From Scatophagus argus (lineage: Eukaryota; Chordata; Actinopteri; Scatophagidae): a stretch of DNA of 64,000 nucleotides. The stretch spans positions 10,149,501 to 10,213,500 of the forward strand of contig NC_058496.1 of the NCBI RefSeq assembly GCF_020382885.2, written 5' to 3'. Under the pieces are notes generated by a model. The model saw only the letters and a program-made list of their open reading frames with translations, was not told the DNA's origin and did no database searches. Position numbers and translations under genes: made by a program. Positions 15,101 through 27,000 of this stretch are shown one piece after another (positions within the stretch are counted from its first letter, which is position 1; the number at the start of each line of letters is the position of its first letter).

Positions 15101-17568
15101 TTTGCACTAAAATAACAATCAAAATGACTGCCAAAGCATAAATTTATGAACTTTCCTTGAGACATGAAGTGCAGTGACTGAAGCAAACAGTGTTTATATG
15201 AGGATGAATTAAAGACCCACCTTTGGGACCCACGACGAGCCCTACAACACGATATGGTACCCGCACCTGTGGGGTTGAAATCACTCAGGATTAGTATACA
15301 CACTTTGAATGACAAACACAACTAAAAACATAGATGACACGGAGCCTTTGTGATTATGTCGCAACATACACGACACTTAATTATATAGACAGCATCTAAT
15401 CTGATTCACTGCATAACAACTTCTGTTTCATAGCTTCAAAGCTGAGCGACACCATGACCCATAAACACGTTCTTGCTGACCTGAATGGTCGTCTGTCCAG
15501 GAAGGGAGGGGGTCCCTGGACCAGTTGCAGCAGACAGGGGGCCCGTCTTGTTTCGAGAGGCTCTGATGAGAGAGAAGTGCTCGGCTGCAGACAGGATCTC
15601 CCTCTTAGCCATGGCCACATCTTCTTTACGTCCTGTCACAAGAAAGACCGGCTGCTCTCCCCTCACTGGTGTTTTAATGTAGGTATTGGTCTTGGCTCGA
15701 AGTGCCTTAATCTTACAACCTGTCAGTGCCAGGTTAGAGAGAGACAAGGAAAGACAGGGGAAAATGTGATTATTTACTGTTCAGTTTGGAAAAATTTGTT
15801 ACATTACATTAACGTTCACATAATATTAAACTTTAATACGCAATATATTCAGATTGAACTAATAAAAGATCAGGGAGCATGAATTTCAGTATGCAGTGAC
15901 TAATGCCATTTAAAAGTTGCATAGCTTATAAATTAAATATTCCTTTCAGCTGTGGTTGAGAGTCCAACATCATTACCAGAGCCATTTCCTGTTGTTGTCA
16001 ACACTGCAGTGCGTGTACCCTCCCCCAACTGGTCTGAAATCCGACATAATAACACTCTCTCAATCATACCACTGAGCCATGTTCAATTTATGTAAAAGAC
16101 CAGATAACGGAGTTGGATATGAGAGAAAAGATAGTCGTGTTCAGTGGAAAGTCTCGGTCGTCTTGCGGAGCTAACTAACGTTATAACGTTAACCTGCAGC
16201 TGATGTGGCAAAGCAATGGTGACCAACACTCTGCTCCTCATGTTCTCCTTCGAGACAAAGCAAAGACTTTAGCTCGACAAGACACGGCTGAGGACAGGCT
16301 CACTGTCAACGAAGCACGGGCAAAACATCCACGAAACAAACGAGCTGTCAAAGCGGGGAAACACAGAGAGGCCTGCTGGTTGACAGAACTTGTGATTCAG
16401 TTAACGTTAAACTTTTGTTTAGGGTCTTGGGCGAGGGTGATGTTGACCCAGTTAGAGCGAGTGCTAAGCTAATCTAGCTGGTTTCAAGCTAACGTGGACT
16501 GTTGTGTTTTTAATCTAACACAGCCAAAGATTCTAATTAGTAGTTTGGTTTACTCATAGATGATTTTGATATCTAAACTAAACATAACTACTCTTATGTG
16601 CCATATTAAAGAAAAAAAACTTCACAACAAGGTACGAGTCAGCTAACATCAAGGTAACATTTCTCACTTGCGACAAAATGCCCACAATTTAGCCTAACCT
16701 GCAGGTTTTATAGAAGCTTTACGGTTTCTTGACAGCCTAACATCATGTCGTAACGATTTAAATAGTTTGCTACATTTACTGCCCTGTTTTTATTCATGTG
16801 TGTCGTTTTATTTTATTTTTGTTGAACGTTACTTTACTTCTGCTTGAACTACAGTTCCCACCAAGTTTCTGAAACTCCCAGAAACTAGCTACCTAATAAA
16901 TCCAACCTAAATCACCCGAAAGACGTCGACTCACCCTGCCTGCCGACAATCTCTGCGACGTGCTCGGAGCTCGGCACAGCCACACACTCTGTGGTGTTGA
17001 CGCTCTTCGGTCGACTCAACAGCGAAGACTCGGCCTCGTAGCCCAACTCCCCGTACACGTTGGACGGTACCATCGCCATGCCGCTGGTCGGTGGTAGGGC
17101 GCTGCCGCCGACCACATTATCATCCCGCTCGTCACCGCTGTACAATAAGACCGTCTCGATGTGCGGCGGCTCCATCGCGGACGGCATTACGGAGCCACCC
17201 GGCCCCGATGGAAGGTGTCGGTGAAGGTGGGCCTGCGCTAGCAAGGAGCTACCTGTGCAGCTCGATGAGTCGGCTACAACTTCTGGCTCCTCGTCCTCGG
17301 GTGCTGCTGTTATGTGCACTTCATCTCCCGAGGGCGACCGTTGCAGAGGCAGAGGCTTCAAGTCTAGCACCGTACCGAGGAGGCTAAAATGGGGAACCGT
17401 GGGGAGATGGTGGTGGTGAAAGGAGAGGCTCTCGTCTGTTTGTTCGGGGGTCTGGCTCTGGGTGCCCTGGTGGTCCTCAAGGCCCATACCGGCGAAAGCG
17501 TGCACTGGTGGCGGCGGGACCTCGGACTCTCCCTCGTCGGCCTCCAGCAAAGACGTGCTACTTGGCAT
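12118..17568 (-). CDS. mex3c: mex3c, KH-domain RNA-binding E3 ubiquitin ligase
   Basis: MEX3 proteins bind mRNA through two KH domains and carry a C-terminal RING ubiquitin ligase. MEX3C is known for mRNA decay and RIG-I ubiquitination. Coding exons on the minus strand are 17568-16935, 15719-15481, 15266-15221 (46 nt), 13508-12781 and 12528-12118. They join in frame to 685 codons. KH1 carries the GRQG loop at residues 209-212 and KH2 the GPKG loop at 304-307. A long Ser/Asn-rich region includes NGTDVSF. The RING has the C3HC4 set C633, C636, C648, H650, C654, C657, C669 and C672. KH2 text ([18 protein letters not shown]) and the NGTDVSF motif favour MEX3C over its paralogues, as does the position beside smad4. 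The RING is rather divergent (CIHC, QLRNM end). I recall mammalian MEX3 genes as having one coding intron, so the extra introns are notable. The ATG at 17568 gives MPSS, as I recall for human MEX3C. Confidence 0.93.
14149..14211 (+). repeat. tRNA-derived SINE head (degraded)
   Basis: The stretch reads like a degenerate tRNA gene. An A-box-like part (GACTCAGCTGGCTAAAGCAC) is followed about 30 bp later by a B-box-like part (GTGAGTTTCGGTCT). It has no cloverleaf good enough for a functional tRNA and lies in mex3c intron 3, which fits an old SINE. Confidence 0.4.
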
Positions 17569-17812
17569 GATGCAAAGCTTTTATAATATTGCCCTTAAAT
17601 AGTAATCGATGCAAATAACTGATTGAATTTGTCCTGGTTAACAAAACAGCGACCAGCGCTTGTTGGTTGAAATGTGTGGCTTTGTTTTGTCTTTCCAGCT
17701 CTCCATGCAGCCCTCCCCACAATGTAATCTCCTCCCCCTCCTCCTCCTCTTCTTCTTTTCTTCTTCTTCTTCTTTTTCTCCTCTTCTTCCGATGTTTTAT
17801 GGCGGTTGTCAA
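17558..17812 (-). other. upstream ORF overlapping the mex3c start
   Basis: An 84-codon ATG-initiated frame on the mex3c strand, out of frame with mex3c. Its TAG stop lies only 6 nt past the mex3c ATG triplet. The product is low-complexity Lys/Arg then Glu, encoded by the GA-rich (plus-strand CTT) tract near 17735-17790. It matters only if the mex3c transcript starts upstream of 17812, which is unknown. It may act as a translation brake rather than encode a protein. Confidence 0.35.
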
Positions 17813-18640
17813 CCAGCTTTTAGATGCATTACCGCCACCTACTGGAGTGGAGTGTGCAGCAGTTTATAAGCAGGTCTCAGTTCTCTCTCTGTGTATATAT
17901 GTTGATTAACTGTAATCTCGTAAGGTGAATTCACGCGCGACTTTGGGTCAAACGAGTGAACACAACTAACTGGAAGACGCATTCAGTGCGCGTCATGCAC
18001 AAGTGGGATGTCATGAGAGTAATCCATTATATAAGCATGTTTAGCTGCCATGGGGTACACACCCCAACACACCAGGGGAGTAAATTAAGTGACTAGGAAG
18101 TCTCACAAGACACACAGCCACTGTGGCATTTATATTTTACAGAGAACTGTACTATGTAATATCAAGAAACAAAAGAAAGAAATCAAGTTTTATTATGATG
18201 CTTAAATTGAAAGGAAGGGTGATATACAGATATCAGCTATGCAGAAGCAACCAATAGAAACAGTGTGTTTGACCCAATGTCATGGCTGTATGCTCAGTCT
18301 AGTAATGCTGTTCCTCTTATTGCAAATAAATTCTGGTTTTAAGACAGCTGCAAAGGACCACAGCATTATGGCCCAAAACATCCCACCTTTGAGGACACAG
18401 CAACTTTGAATACAACATTCCATGGAGTATAAGCACAGCATGATTTTCAGATGTAGTATTACATCCAACCACAGCCACGTTGGAGTGTATTGAGAAGGAA
18501 GATATCTTTTCTATGTAGACGTGGCCCACGTGACCTCGCAAACTCTCCTCCTCTTTTTCTTGACCAATGAGAGATCACAGAAGGCGGGCTTTTACTGATG
18601 ACAGCCAATGCCGTGTCACGTTTGTTATACGTTTCGTAGT
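17569..18640. promoter_or_regulatory. divergent promoter interval, mex3c / tmed7
   Basis: About 1.07 kb separates the mex3c start codon from the presumed tmed7 first exon, which point away from each other. The tmed7 side holds two CCAAT boxes (18564-18568 and 18605-18609), an E-box CACGTG (18527-18532) and a GACGTGG element (18518-18524) resembling XBP1/ATF6 sites. The mex3c side carries a (CTT)n-like tract. Start sites are inferred. Confidence 0.55.
17735..17790. repeat. CTT/CTC-rich low-complexity tract
   Basis: Interrupted CTC then CTT triplets, GAA/GGA on the mex3c strand. They lie in the probable mex3c 5' UTR or core promoter. Confidence 0.8.
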
Positions 18641-19019
18641 ATTAGTCGCATCCGGGTGAGCACTTTGTGGTGAGTAGCTAATACTGACTGAAACAAAATA
18701 ATGAATTAAGAAATGTTAATGTCCGGATTTACTTTTACTTTTATGACCACAATGTGCCTATAATACGCAAATACACTAACCATAGGTGAATGTTACAAAT
18801 TCCCAGTTGTTTTCTGTCTCTAAAATGTTAAACCAGACAGCTAGCTAGTTGGCTTTAAGCTAACAGCTTGTCGCTAATATCAATGTCCGGGTTTGCTTTG
18901 TCACCATTTTTGTCTTTTTGCCAACTTTGATATGGGTTTTAGTTTGATGACTCTTAATTTTGTGATTTCGACAGGTCTGCTCAGGTTTTTACTTTGAAGT
19001 TCGGCTCTCGGTCTTCAGG

Positions 19020-20842
19020 ATGTACGGATCCTTTCGGGTGCTGTTGCAGGTGCTGTGGGCCCAGCTTCTGTTTGGGTGGGTGCTAGGCTCCGAGCTAACT
19101 TTTGAGCTGCCAGACAACGCCAAACAGTGTTTCTATGAGGACATCATTATCGGCACCAAGTGTACACTAGAGTTTCAGGTACGTGGATCTTCTTTCGGCC
19201 CAGGGCTATGTCCGAAACAGTTGTCCCTATGGTTGTCGTTTTTAACGAGTTGAGCAGAGTGTAAAGTGTCCCCCCGAAGACAGTACTTCACATAAAAACT
19301 ATCAACTCAGGGCGCGGTGCAGCTTTAAAATCTCGGTACTTATCTGGCTGAAGAATGCAACGTAAACATTGTAAAACAAACTCCACAAACTACTACTTTC
19401 ACGTCGTTTTCATCCGCTTTCTCCCCACGTTATTTATTAATGTAGAATGAGCATATGTTTTTAGTTCGAGTGCCAGTCATTCCGCGTTTCTCTATGGATA
19501 ACATTGTCTAAATCTGAATGATGGACTAATAAGCAAGTATTTGTGTGTTTTATTAAATTATACAGTAAACCATACGCTTATGTACTTTCATATAAATATG
19601 TGACAGTGAAATTGTTTGTGGTTTGTCTTTGTTGCTTAAGACATGAGATGTTAGTTATTTTCTGTAACTAGCTGAACCTGCTATTTATTTCAATATTAAA
19701 ACCATCTCAGAGCCAGCATATTATCCACATCTGTCGAGAGAGAGCAGTGTTTGGCCTTTAGCACATTTCATCTTTACTGAAATTAGATAACACAAAATTA
19801 TCTAATATAAAACAAAAATGAAATTCATAAATTGTACTGTGATATAATTCTCTGTATAAAACTCTATTGTCATTGTGTTACTGAATTTTTGCTTCTCTTG
19901 TCTTTATGTTTTCCTAGGTGGTGACTGGTGGCCATTATGATGTGGATTGTCGCTTGGAGGACCCAGATGGTGCAACCCTCTACAAGGAGATGAAGAAACA
20001 ATATGACAGCTTCACGTTCACAGCAGGGAAAAATGGCACCTACAAGTTCTGCTTCAGTAATGAGTTCTCTACCTTCACGCACAAGACTGTTTACTTTGAC
20101 TTCCAGGTTGGCGATGATCCTCCTCTTTTCCCCAATGAGAACAGAGTAACTGCTCTCACCCAGGTAAGCAGTGTGTGAGTGTGATGATGTACGTGCATAT
20201 GCACTTGTGTGTTTGTGAGTGAATGTTTCCTTAGGTTTCTCAAAATTGCATTGTATATAGCATAGAATCATCTGACAATGGACCAAGTTTAGATTAAGTA
20301 GGACAGCAAATCATCGGCCTCTACATGAATCTCTAATGCTGGACATGTAAATATGCACAGTAATTGAACACTGAACAACTGAACTAATTCAGCTGTCAAA
20401 CTCAATATATTATAGTCATAAACAAGTTAGATATTTGATTCTAAATCCTAATGGAGATGATTGTGGAGTCAAAAATCTGATTTTCTTAACTTTCTGTCTC
20501 TTAACAGTTAAAATTGTTTTTGTGGTGGGTGGACAATCATTAATTTTCAGCCACAGTTTAGATATCTGATAATGATTTGACCTTCCTTTTTGTTGCTATT
20601 TCCAGATGGAATCAGCCTGCGTGTCCATCCATGAGGCCCTGAAGTCGGTCATTGACTACCAGACACACTTCCGTCTCCGTGAGGCCCAAGGACGCAGTCG
20701 GGCAGAGGATCTCAACACCCGCGTTGCGTTCTGGTCCATCGGAGAAGCCATTATCCTTCTGGTGGTCAGCATTAGTCAGGTGGTCCTGCTAAGAAGCTTC
20801 TTCTCTGACAAGAAGACCACTACAACACGTGTTGGATCATAA
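19020..20842 (+). CDS. tmed7: tmed7, p24-gamma cargo receptor
   Basis: Type I membrane protein of the early secretory pathway, found in COPI and COPII vesicles. Exons 19020-19178, 19918-20163 and 20606-20842 give 213 residues. The order is: signal peptide (about 1-23, hydrophobic, ending VLGS); a GOLD domain from about residue 26 with the conserved cysteine pair C37 (KQCFYED) and C98 (YKFCFSN); an N-glycosylation site at N92 (NGT); a coiled membrane-proximal region; a transmembrane segment at about 178-199; and a short tail [15 protein letters not shown]. The FF motif and the tail match TMED7 rather than TMED3, as I recall the family. A likely 5' UTR intron ends with an acceptor at 18973-18974, so the first exon may start near 18.64 kb. 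fem1c follows on the same strand, as in human. Confidence 0.97.
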
Positions 20843-22870
20843 CAGTCCCTGAGCCCTGGCATCAGATTCATTACTTTCTTTATCCGTACCTTGGCTTATG
20901 TGCTTAAAGTGAGCTAGAATATCAGTGCAGATGCGAAATTGGATCATATCAAACTGCCAGACTGTACAATCTGACATTTCATCCTCGTTTAGCACTGATA
21001 TTCTTACAAATTTTATGCAAATGAGTCTTAAGCAAAAAGGTTAAGTGTTTAAAATGTTATTGAGAAGTAAGAGAGGAAACGTGGGGAAAGGCTTGCTTGT
21101 AACTACCGTATTTGTATTTCAGGCAGTTCAAGCAGCTGTTAGTTAAAGCAAACCTTTAAATATTTGAAAATATTTCTAAGTGTGTTCATATTTTATTTGT
21201 GTCCTTTTCTACCCCCCCACCCCCCATCATCTCATAGGCTCTCTCCCTGATCTGTTCCACTTTTCAGCCCAAACTGTGCACTGAAATAACCAAGGGAATG
21301 GAAGTTGTAACTAAATGTGTAATGTAGGAAGTTGAGGATTTCTTTCCTTATCTGCAGAACAGTGGGTCTCACAAAACCACACTTGTAAGGCAAAGGTTTT
21401 GGTTGTGAAAAATCTCTTGCGTTCTTTTCTCTATTAAACCTCACTATATTGAGTGAGAAAGACTAGTTATTGTGTTTGCTTTTATCAACTGTCATTTTAG
21501 GTGAGTTATTAGTGGGAAATGTGCTATACAAAGAGAAAGGCATTCTTTAATAATAGTTTAAAACGGTATGTGTTTGGGTTGAATTTAGAGATGGATACAG
21601 TCTCCCTTTAGTGACTGCAGTTAATTCCTTAGAGTCTCTTTTTGCATTTTAAATTCCATTTGCTTGATTATGCATCAGTATAAAGCCATGCTTCGAAGTG
21701 ACCAGACCTTGCTAAATTATCACCTAAAAAAATCTTAAAATTCCAGGTTAAGGTTTTTTTTTCATTATTACATCTATGTGGTTCAGTGTGGGAGACAAAG
21801 AAACTAATATTATTCTTGTGTTTTTAAAGTAACACACTGTGTGCTAAGTGGGATGTCAGTGTAACAACTTCTAAAAACTTTCACCGGTTTCCTGCCGTTG
21901 TTATATTCTGGCTTTGCTGTTTGAAGTGCAACAACTTATTTATCTTAACGGCTGATATTGTCCTCTTGGTTTTATACAGCACTGTTGTGAAATGCGTTTG
22001 GTTTTGCAAAATATAGCTTCAATATAAGATAATTCTAGTAACTTGAATTTCTAGTTGTAATTTGAAATTGTATCCCCTTGCTGACCACTCACTTTTCTAG
22101 AGGAAGGATCTGGAAAAATGTGTATCTAATATGTCTCTTTGTAATATGACTGGTTCTGTCATTTTTTAAAAAATTTATTCTGTCAGCAGTACTGAAAGAA
22201 ATTCTAAACATTCAAGTTCTTGAGATTATCACTAAACATTTGAGTATACAGGAAGCACTACATATAGTAGTTGCAGTTCACCCTGGTAATGTCGCTTCTT
22301 AGGACAGGAATCACATTAAAGTCAGAGGCTCATTCCTTCCCTCAATGTTGATCTTTTCTTGCAACTCTTAAGACACAGACATGGCTTAAACATGAAATAC
22401 TTGAGTATCATGGTCTCACTGCTTTGAAGTTTGCTTGTAGAATTTTCACAGTACAAAACATAAGTGAATGTGATTGAGTTTACCTCCTGGCAAAGCTAGT
22501 AACATGATGATTTTGATGATAAATATAACTTTTATATTTACAACAAAGGCACACTTACACTAAATCCATTAAAAGAGAATGTGAGGCTTCTTTGACTTTA
22601 TAGTTTGGTTGCTTGTCAGAACTGCTTGCTGAGACCTGGAAAACAACTGAAATATTTGATGTTATTGCCATTTGTTTGTTCTGGCTTGGCTTTGCGTATT
22701 TTCTGATGTTTTCTCCTTTCACCATATGTTTATTGTCAGTTTTGGTAAGTGGAGCACTTTCAGACTTGTGCACTGACAGGTCAATTTTTGAGACAAATTC
22801 TGCTCTGAGGCATTCTGGGAATTTGTTAAGTTATTGGGATGGCTGAATAAACTTTCTGTTAAAATGTCAC
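20843..22870 (+). other. tmed7: tmed7 3' UTR with poly(A) signal
   Basis: About 2 kb of AT-rich sequence after the stop codon, ending with AATAAA at 22846-22851 and a GT/T-rich region just beyond. No other gene is visible in it. The short ORFs show no domains. Confidence 0.75.
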
Positions 22871-23099
22871 GGTGTTCATTTATTTAATCATCACAATCAA
22901 CACTTCAATTTAGATTTTTGCATACACTGGTCATGCTTCTTTGTTCCTGTAGGGAGTGATATTATCAAGGCCATCGCAGCCACGTTCGGAACCGTTCAAT
23001 ATTCAACATGTCTCTTAATCTGGAAGGTACAGAGGAGGTGTTCTAATCTTTATTTTATTTTTTGCGTTAATTATTATTTTGTCATTTCTTTACGTGGTC

Positions 23100-24094
23100 C
23101 CAGGTACTTGCAGCGCAATAACCTCTTCGCTTTATTTTAATCTACAGTCTTATGTTTTTATTGGCTACGAAACAGTCCAGCAACCCTGTGATTGGTCGAT
23201 CAGACGTCAATCATTTCCGCTAGTCGAGAAAAAAATACTGCATTGGATTTGCGATTTGACAGAAACGGAGTCGTGATCATCAGGTCCAGCCGTGGGTGGA
23301 CAGCCTTTACATATATCTTCCCTTTAGCTGAAATTATTGCCGTGCCAGTTTGCTGAGTGGCTACATGGACGACCAGTATTCGCTGTCTTGGGGGTAACGT
23401 TTGTCGTTTCGTTCTCGACGTGTGCTTGTGAAGAAAAACGACTCAGATACTGGGGACATCCCCTGCTTGTTTCGCCGAACAAGAGACGGAACGTCGTTTA
23501 CCCAGGCTAAGCTAGCTGCTAGCGGCACGGCGTAACGGGTGGGGGTGGATTCCTACGTCTCGGCCCTCTGAAAACAAATATATAACGTCTCAGGAGTATG
23601 TTGTGGGACAATGACAAGCACGGGAAGCGGAGCTAAAGGAGGGGAGCTTCTCGGAGAGGAAGACATTTCAGTGGATGAGTATCGGTTGAACGGCCAATAG
23701 AGAGGTGTTAAGTAAGCTAAATGGGGCTACTCGGTTAGCTAAACTGATCAAGGAAGTTGACTAGCCACCTTGCTTACTCGGCGACAAATGTATTATTGGA
23801 TCAAGGGTCGCCTCAAACGTCCGAGTTATTAATAGAGACGGAGATTCACACAGCAGGTAGTTCATGCCAGTTTTAGAAAGATGAAGTTTAGAAAGTCACG
23901 AATTGCCGTGGATTTTGAGCCAAACGCTAGCTAGTTGGTTTACCATAAGCTGGAAAGTCGGAGCTTGTTGTAAACAAAGGTTTCCGAGCTCCACCGGTCC
24001 TCAGCAACGCTACGTTACACCTCGGGCTGTCTTTAACCCATTGTTTCACGGAGGTCTTTGCCTTTTTATTTAACAGCGAAAGTGACTCTGAAAA
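23100..24094 (+). promoter_or_regulatory. fem1c: fem1c promoter and 5' UTR
   Basis: Inverted CCAAT boxes (ATTGG) lie at 23160-23164 and 23191-23195, with a CRE-like GACGTCA at 23203-23209. A splice acceptor after a T-rich tract at 24075-24076 sits 18 nt before the start codon, so a 5' UTR intron is likely. An 11-codon upstream ORF (23365-23397) could be in the leader. The true donor and start site cannot be fixed from sequence alone. Confidence 0.55.
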
Positions 24095-27000
24095 ATGGAT
24101 TTAAAGACCGCAGTCTTTAACGCTGCCAGGGACGGTAAGCTCCGTCTCCTACAGAAACTATTGGAGAACAAAGATGGACACGAGGTGACCAAGTTGATGG
24201 CAGAGAAGACAAACGGGGCCACCCCGCTCCTGATGGCCTCTCGGTACGGCCACCTGGACCTGGTAGAGTATCTGCTGGAGTGCTGCAGCGCTCCCGTTGA
24301 GGTCGGTGGGTCAGTTAATTTTGATGGGGAGACCATCGAGGGGGCTCCCCCTCTTTGGGCCGCCTCGGCGGCGGGTCATCTGAAGGTAGTCCAGTCCCTG
24401 CTGGGACACGGCGCTTCTGTCAACAGCACGACCCTGACCAACTCAACACCTCTGAGGGCAGCCTGCTTTGACGGTCATTTGGACATTGTGAAATACCTGG
24501 TGGAGCACAAAGCTGACCTGGAGGTGGCCAACAGACACGGTCACACGTGTCTCATGATTTCCTGCTACAAGGGACACAAGGATATCGCGCAGTACCTGCT
24601 GGAGAAAGGTGCAGATGTCAACAGGAAAAGTGTAAAAGGTGAGTGGGTTGCACATTCACAACAGTCAGCAACAACCCAACAGAGGTTCCCATTATTCACA
24701 AGATCTCTGGCCTTGAAATAAGAAACTGATTTAGTCTGGAGCCATATACACCTGATGATGATGATAAATAGATGATGGGGTATTTTATGTATGTCATTGG
24801 AAGAAATACCAGAGAAAGTGAAATGGAAAAACTGTTCTCAACTATTATACCAACAGTATGAGATAATAAGTAAAGCTTTTGCATATTTCCATTTGAAATG
24901 ACTCAACAGAATATCATGAACTCGTGATTGCACAATGAAAAGCTGTGATGACTACGTCAGCTTGGGCTGATCCCGGGGGAGTGTCTGAAAATCTATTTTC
25001 TCCTTAGATGGTATTTTATAAATCCAGAGAATCCAGTGTCCATTAGTTTTTTTTTAGGGTATTGTCCTTTAATGAGAAGACAAGCCACAGGAATGAAAAG
25101 AAAAGCACTGTAATGATATCTTGCCTTAAATAGTTTTGAGTATCAAAAACTTGCTGTAGATATCTCAGAAGACAGCAGCTATGGTTAGCTTGAATTCATG
25201 TTTTTTGCTGTGGATTTCAAGAATTTCCCTCCAGGGATAAATAAAGGAATTCTGATTCTGATTTCAGAGGTGACTAGCATCTGTAATAGGAAAAATAAAT
25301 CTAAAAATGTCCTTACAAACCTCTCAAACTATGTGTTCAACCAAGGATGGGTTACATGCAGAAGACAAATTCAGTGTGTGTATGTAAAAATACACATACT
25401 GCCAATAAAGCGATTCTGATTCTTCTTCTTCTTCCTAAACATGGTGCCATATGTGGTTTCTGTGTTCATCCTCGTGCACAAACTAATCAAAATTACAAGC
25501 AGGCAAGTGTTTTGATTCAAAACCACGTGGTTGTAGCTCATTTCTGATTTGAATGAATGAACGCACCTTTGACTAATTTGTGGCCGACACTAAATTCATT
25601 CACTTCATCAAAATCCAGAAGTGGCGCAAGTGGTTTTCCTGACCAGTGGAAGAGCGGGAGACAAGTCCTCTTTAGTCCACAAACCAGTGCAAGCGCTTAC
25701 AGATGATATTGACTGCGTCGTGTGTGATGGTTGAGGTGGAAAGCACTCACTCACTTGCCGGTTCTTGAGACTATTGCCTTTCTTGTAACAGTTGAACAAA
25801 CAGGAAGGAGTAGATTTGAAATTTGAGATATAGGAACTGGAAAATATCCAAAAACAATAGACATTGTGTTGATGGAAGAGGGCAAACAAGTTGGAATAAA
25901 AAATGGTAAGTGCCCCACAATCACAGTCTGTTTAATTTGTTTGAAAGGCTGTGGTCAGCTCTCTTCCTTCAGTACAACGCTGATTAGTGAGGTTGCCTCC
26001 TCGCTAACTGACCTTAATACTGTTTGGAGGCACATAACGAGTATTCAGACTAATCCCTGGATGTGGAAAGGATTCCCTAAGTTTTTGGACTAAGTTGTTT
26101 TGTTACTGGAAATTCAATTTATCATCCAGACAAGCAAAGCGAACTCCTGTTGTTTGTCAGTGCCTGTTCCATAAAGAAAGTTCAAAAGAGACACTGAAGC
26201 AAAAGAAAAAAGAAAGAAAAGGCACGCTGCTGCTGCACCCAAGTGCGTTGTGTCGTCAGGAGTAAGATGGAAAAAAATCTCATCGGTCTAGTTTTAGTAT
26301 AGACAATGGTTAATCCCTGACCAACCCTGTTTGGTGTCATCTGCCCAAATATGGGTTAGCCTCAGTGTACTGAGAGCAGCCAGGTGTGTGAGGAGTTGTT
26401 AAATTGTTTATTTGTTGTTTTTTTTGTTTGTTTTTTGTTTTGTGTGTTTGTTTGTTTTGTAACAATGACTACCTGCGTTTAACTCCAGAAAGAGCCAGCT
26501 GTGGAAAACCTTTATCTTAATTTACATGACTGTGTCTGAGTTACCTATTTGAAGGAGAAGTTAGCAGGACCGGGACAGGACATGCTGAAGTGTAAATTCT
26601 ATGTTTTGCGTGTGTGAGGGTCCGTGTTACATAAATTTCTTCACCAGAGGATGAGCAAATAGGCCCTGCGCTATTTGCACGCCCATACATACATCTGCAC
26701 ATGTGTGGAATGCATCCTCCAAGTGGACTCCAGAAAGTAATATAAACAGAACCGCTATCGGTCTGTAGTGTCCACAGCTGTTCGTGTACGTGCCCATTTG
26801 GGAGTATATTTATGCCCTTAGGCTGAGTAGTGACAAATGATATACTTAAGTGTTACTCACAATGCTTTGTATGCATAAGGTGTTCTTGATTTATGTATAA
26901 GCCGCTGAAAATCTTCCCTTAGTTATTGTCCTCGGATGAGGCTTGCATTCAGTATCTTCACTGATCGCATTTATAGAAACTGAAAATGGCATTTTGTATG

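Noticed and set aside
18564-18622. Canonical ERSE (CCAAT-N9-CCACG) before tmed7
   Set aside because: Neither CCAAT box has CCACG at the required nine-base spacing.
24757-24780. ATGATG-rich sequence as a possible C/D-box snoRNA
   Set aside because: A C-box-like repeat is present, but I found no matching D box or terminal stem.
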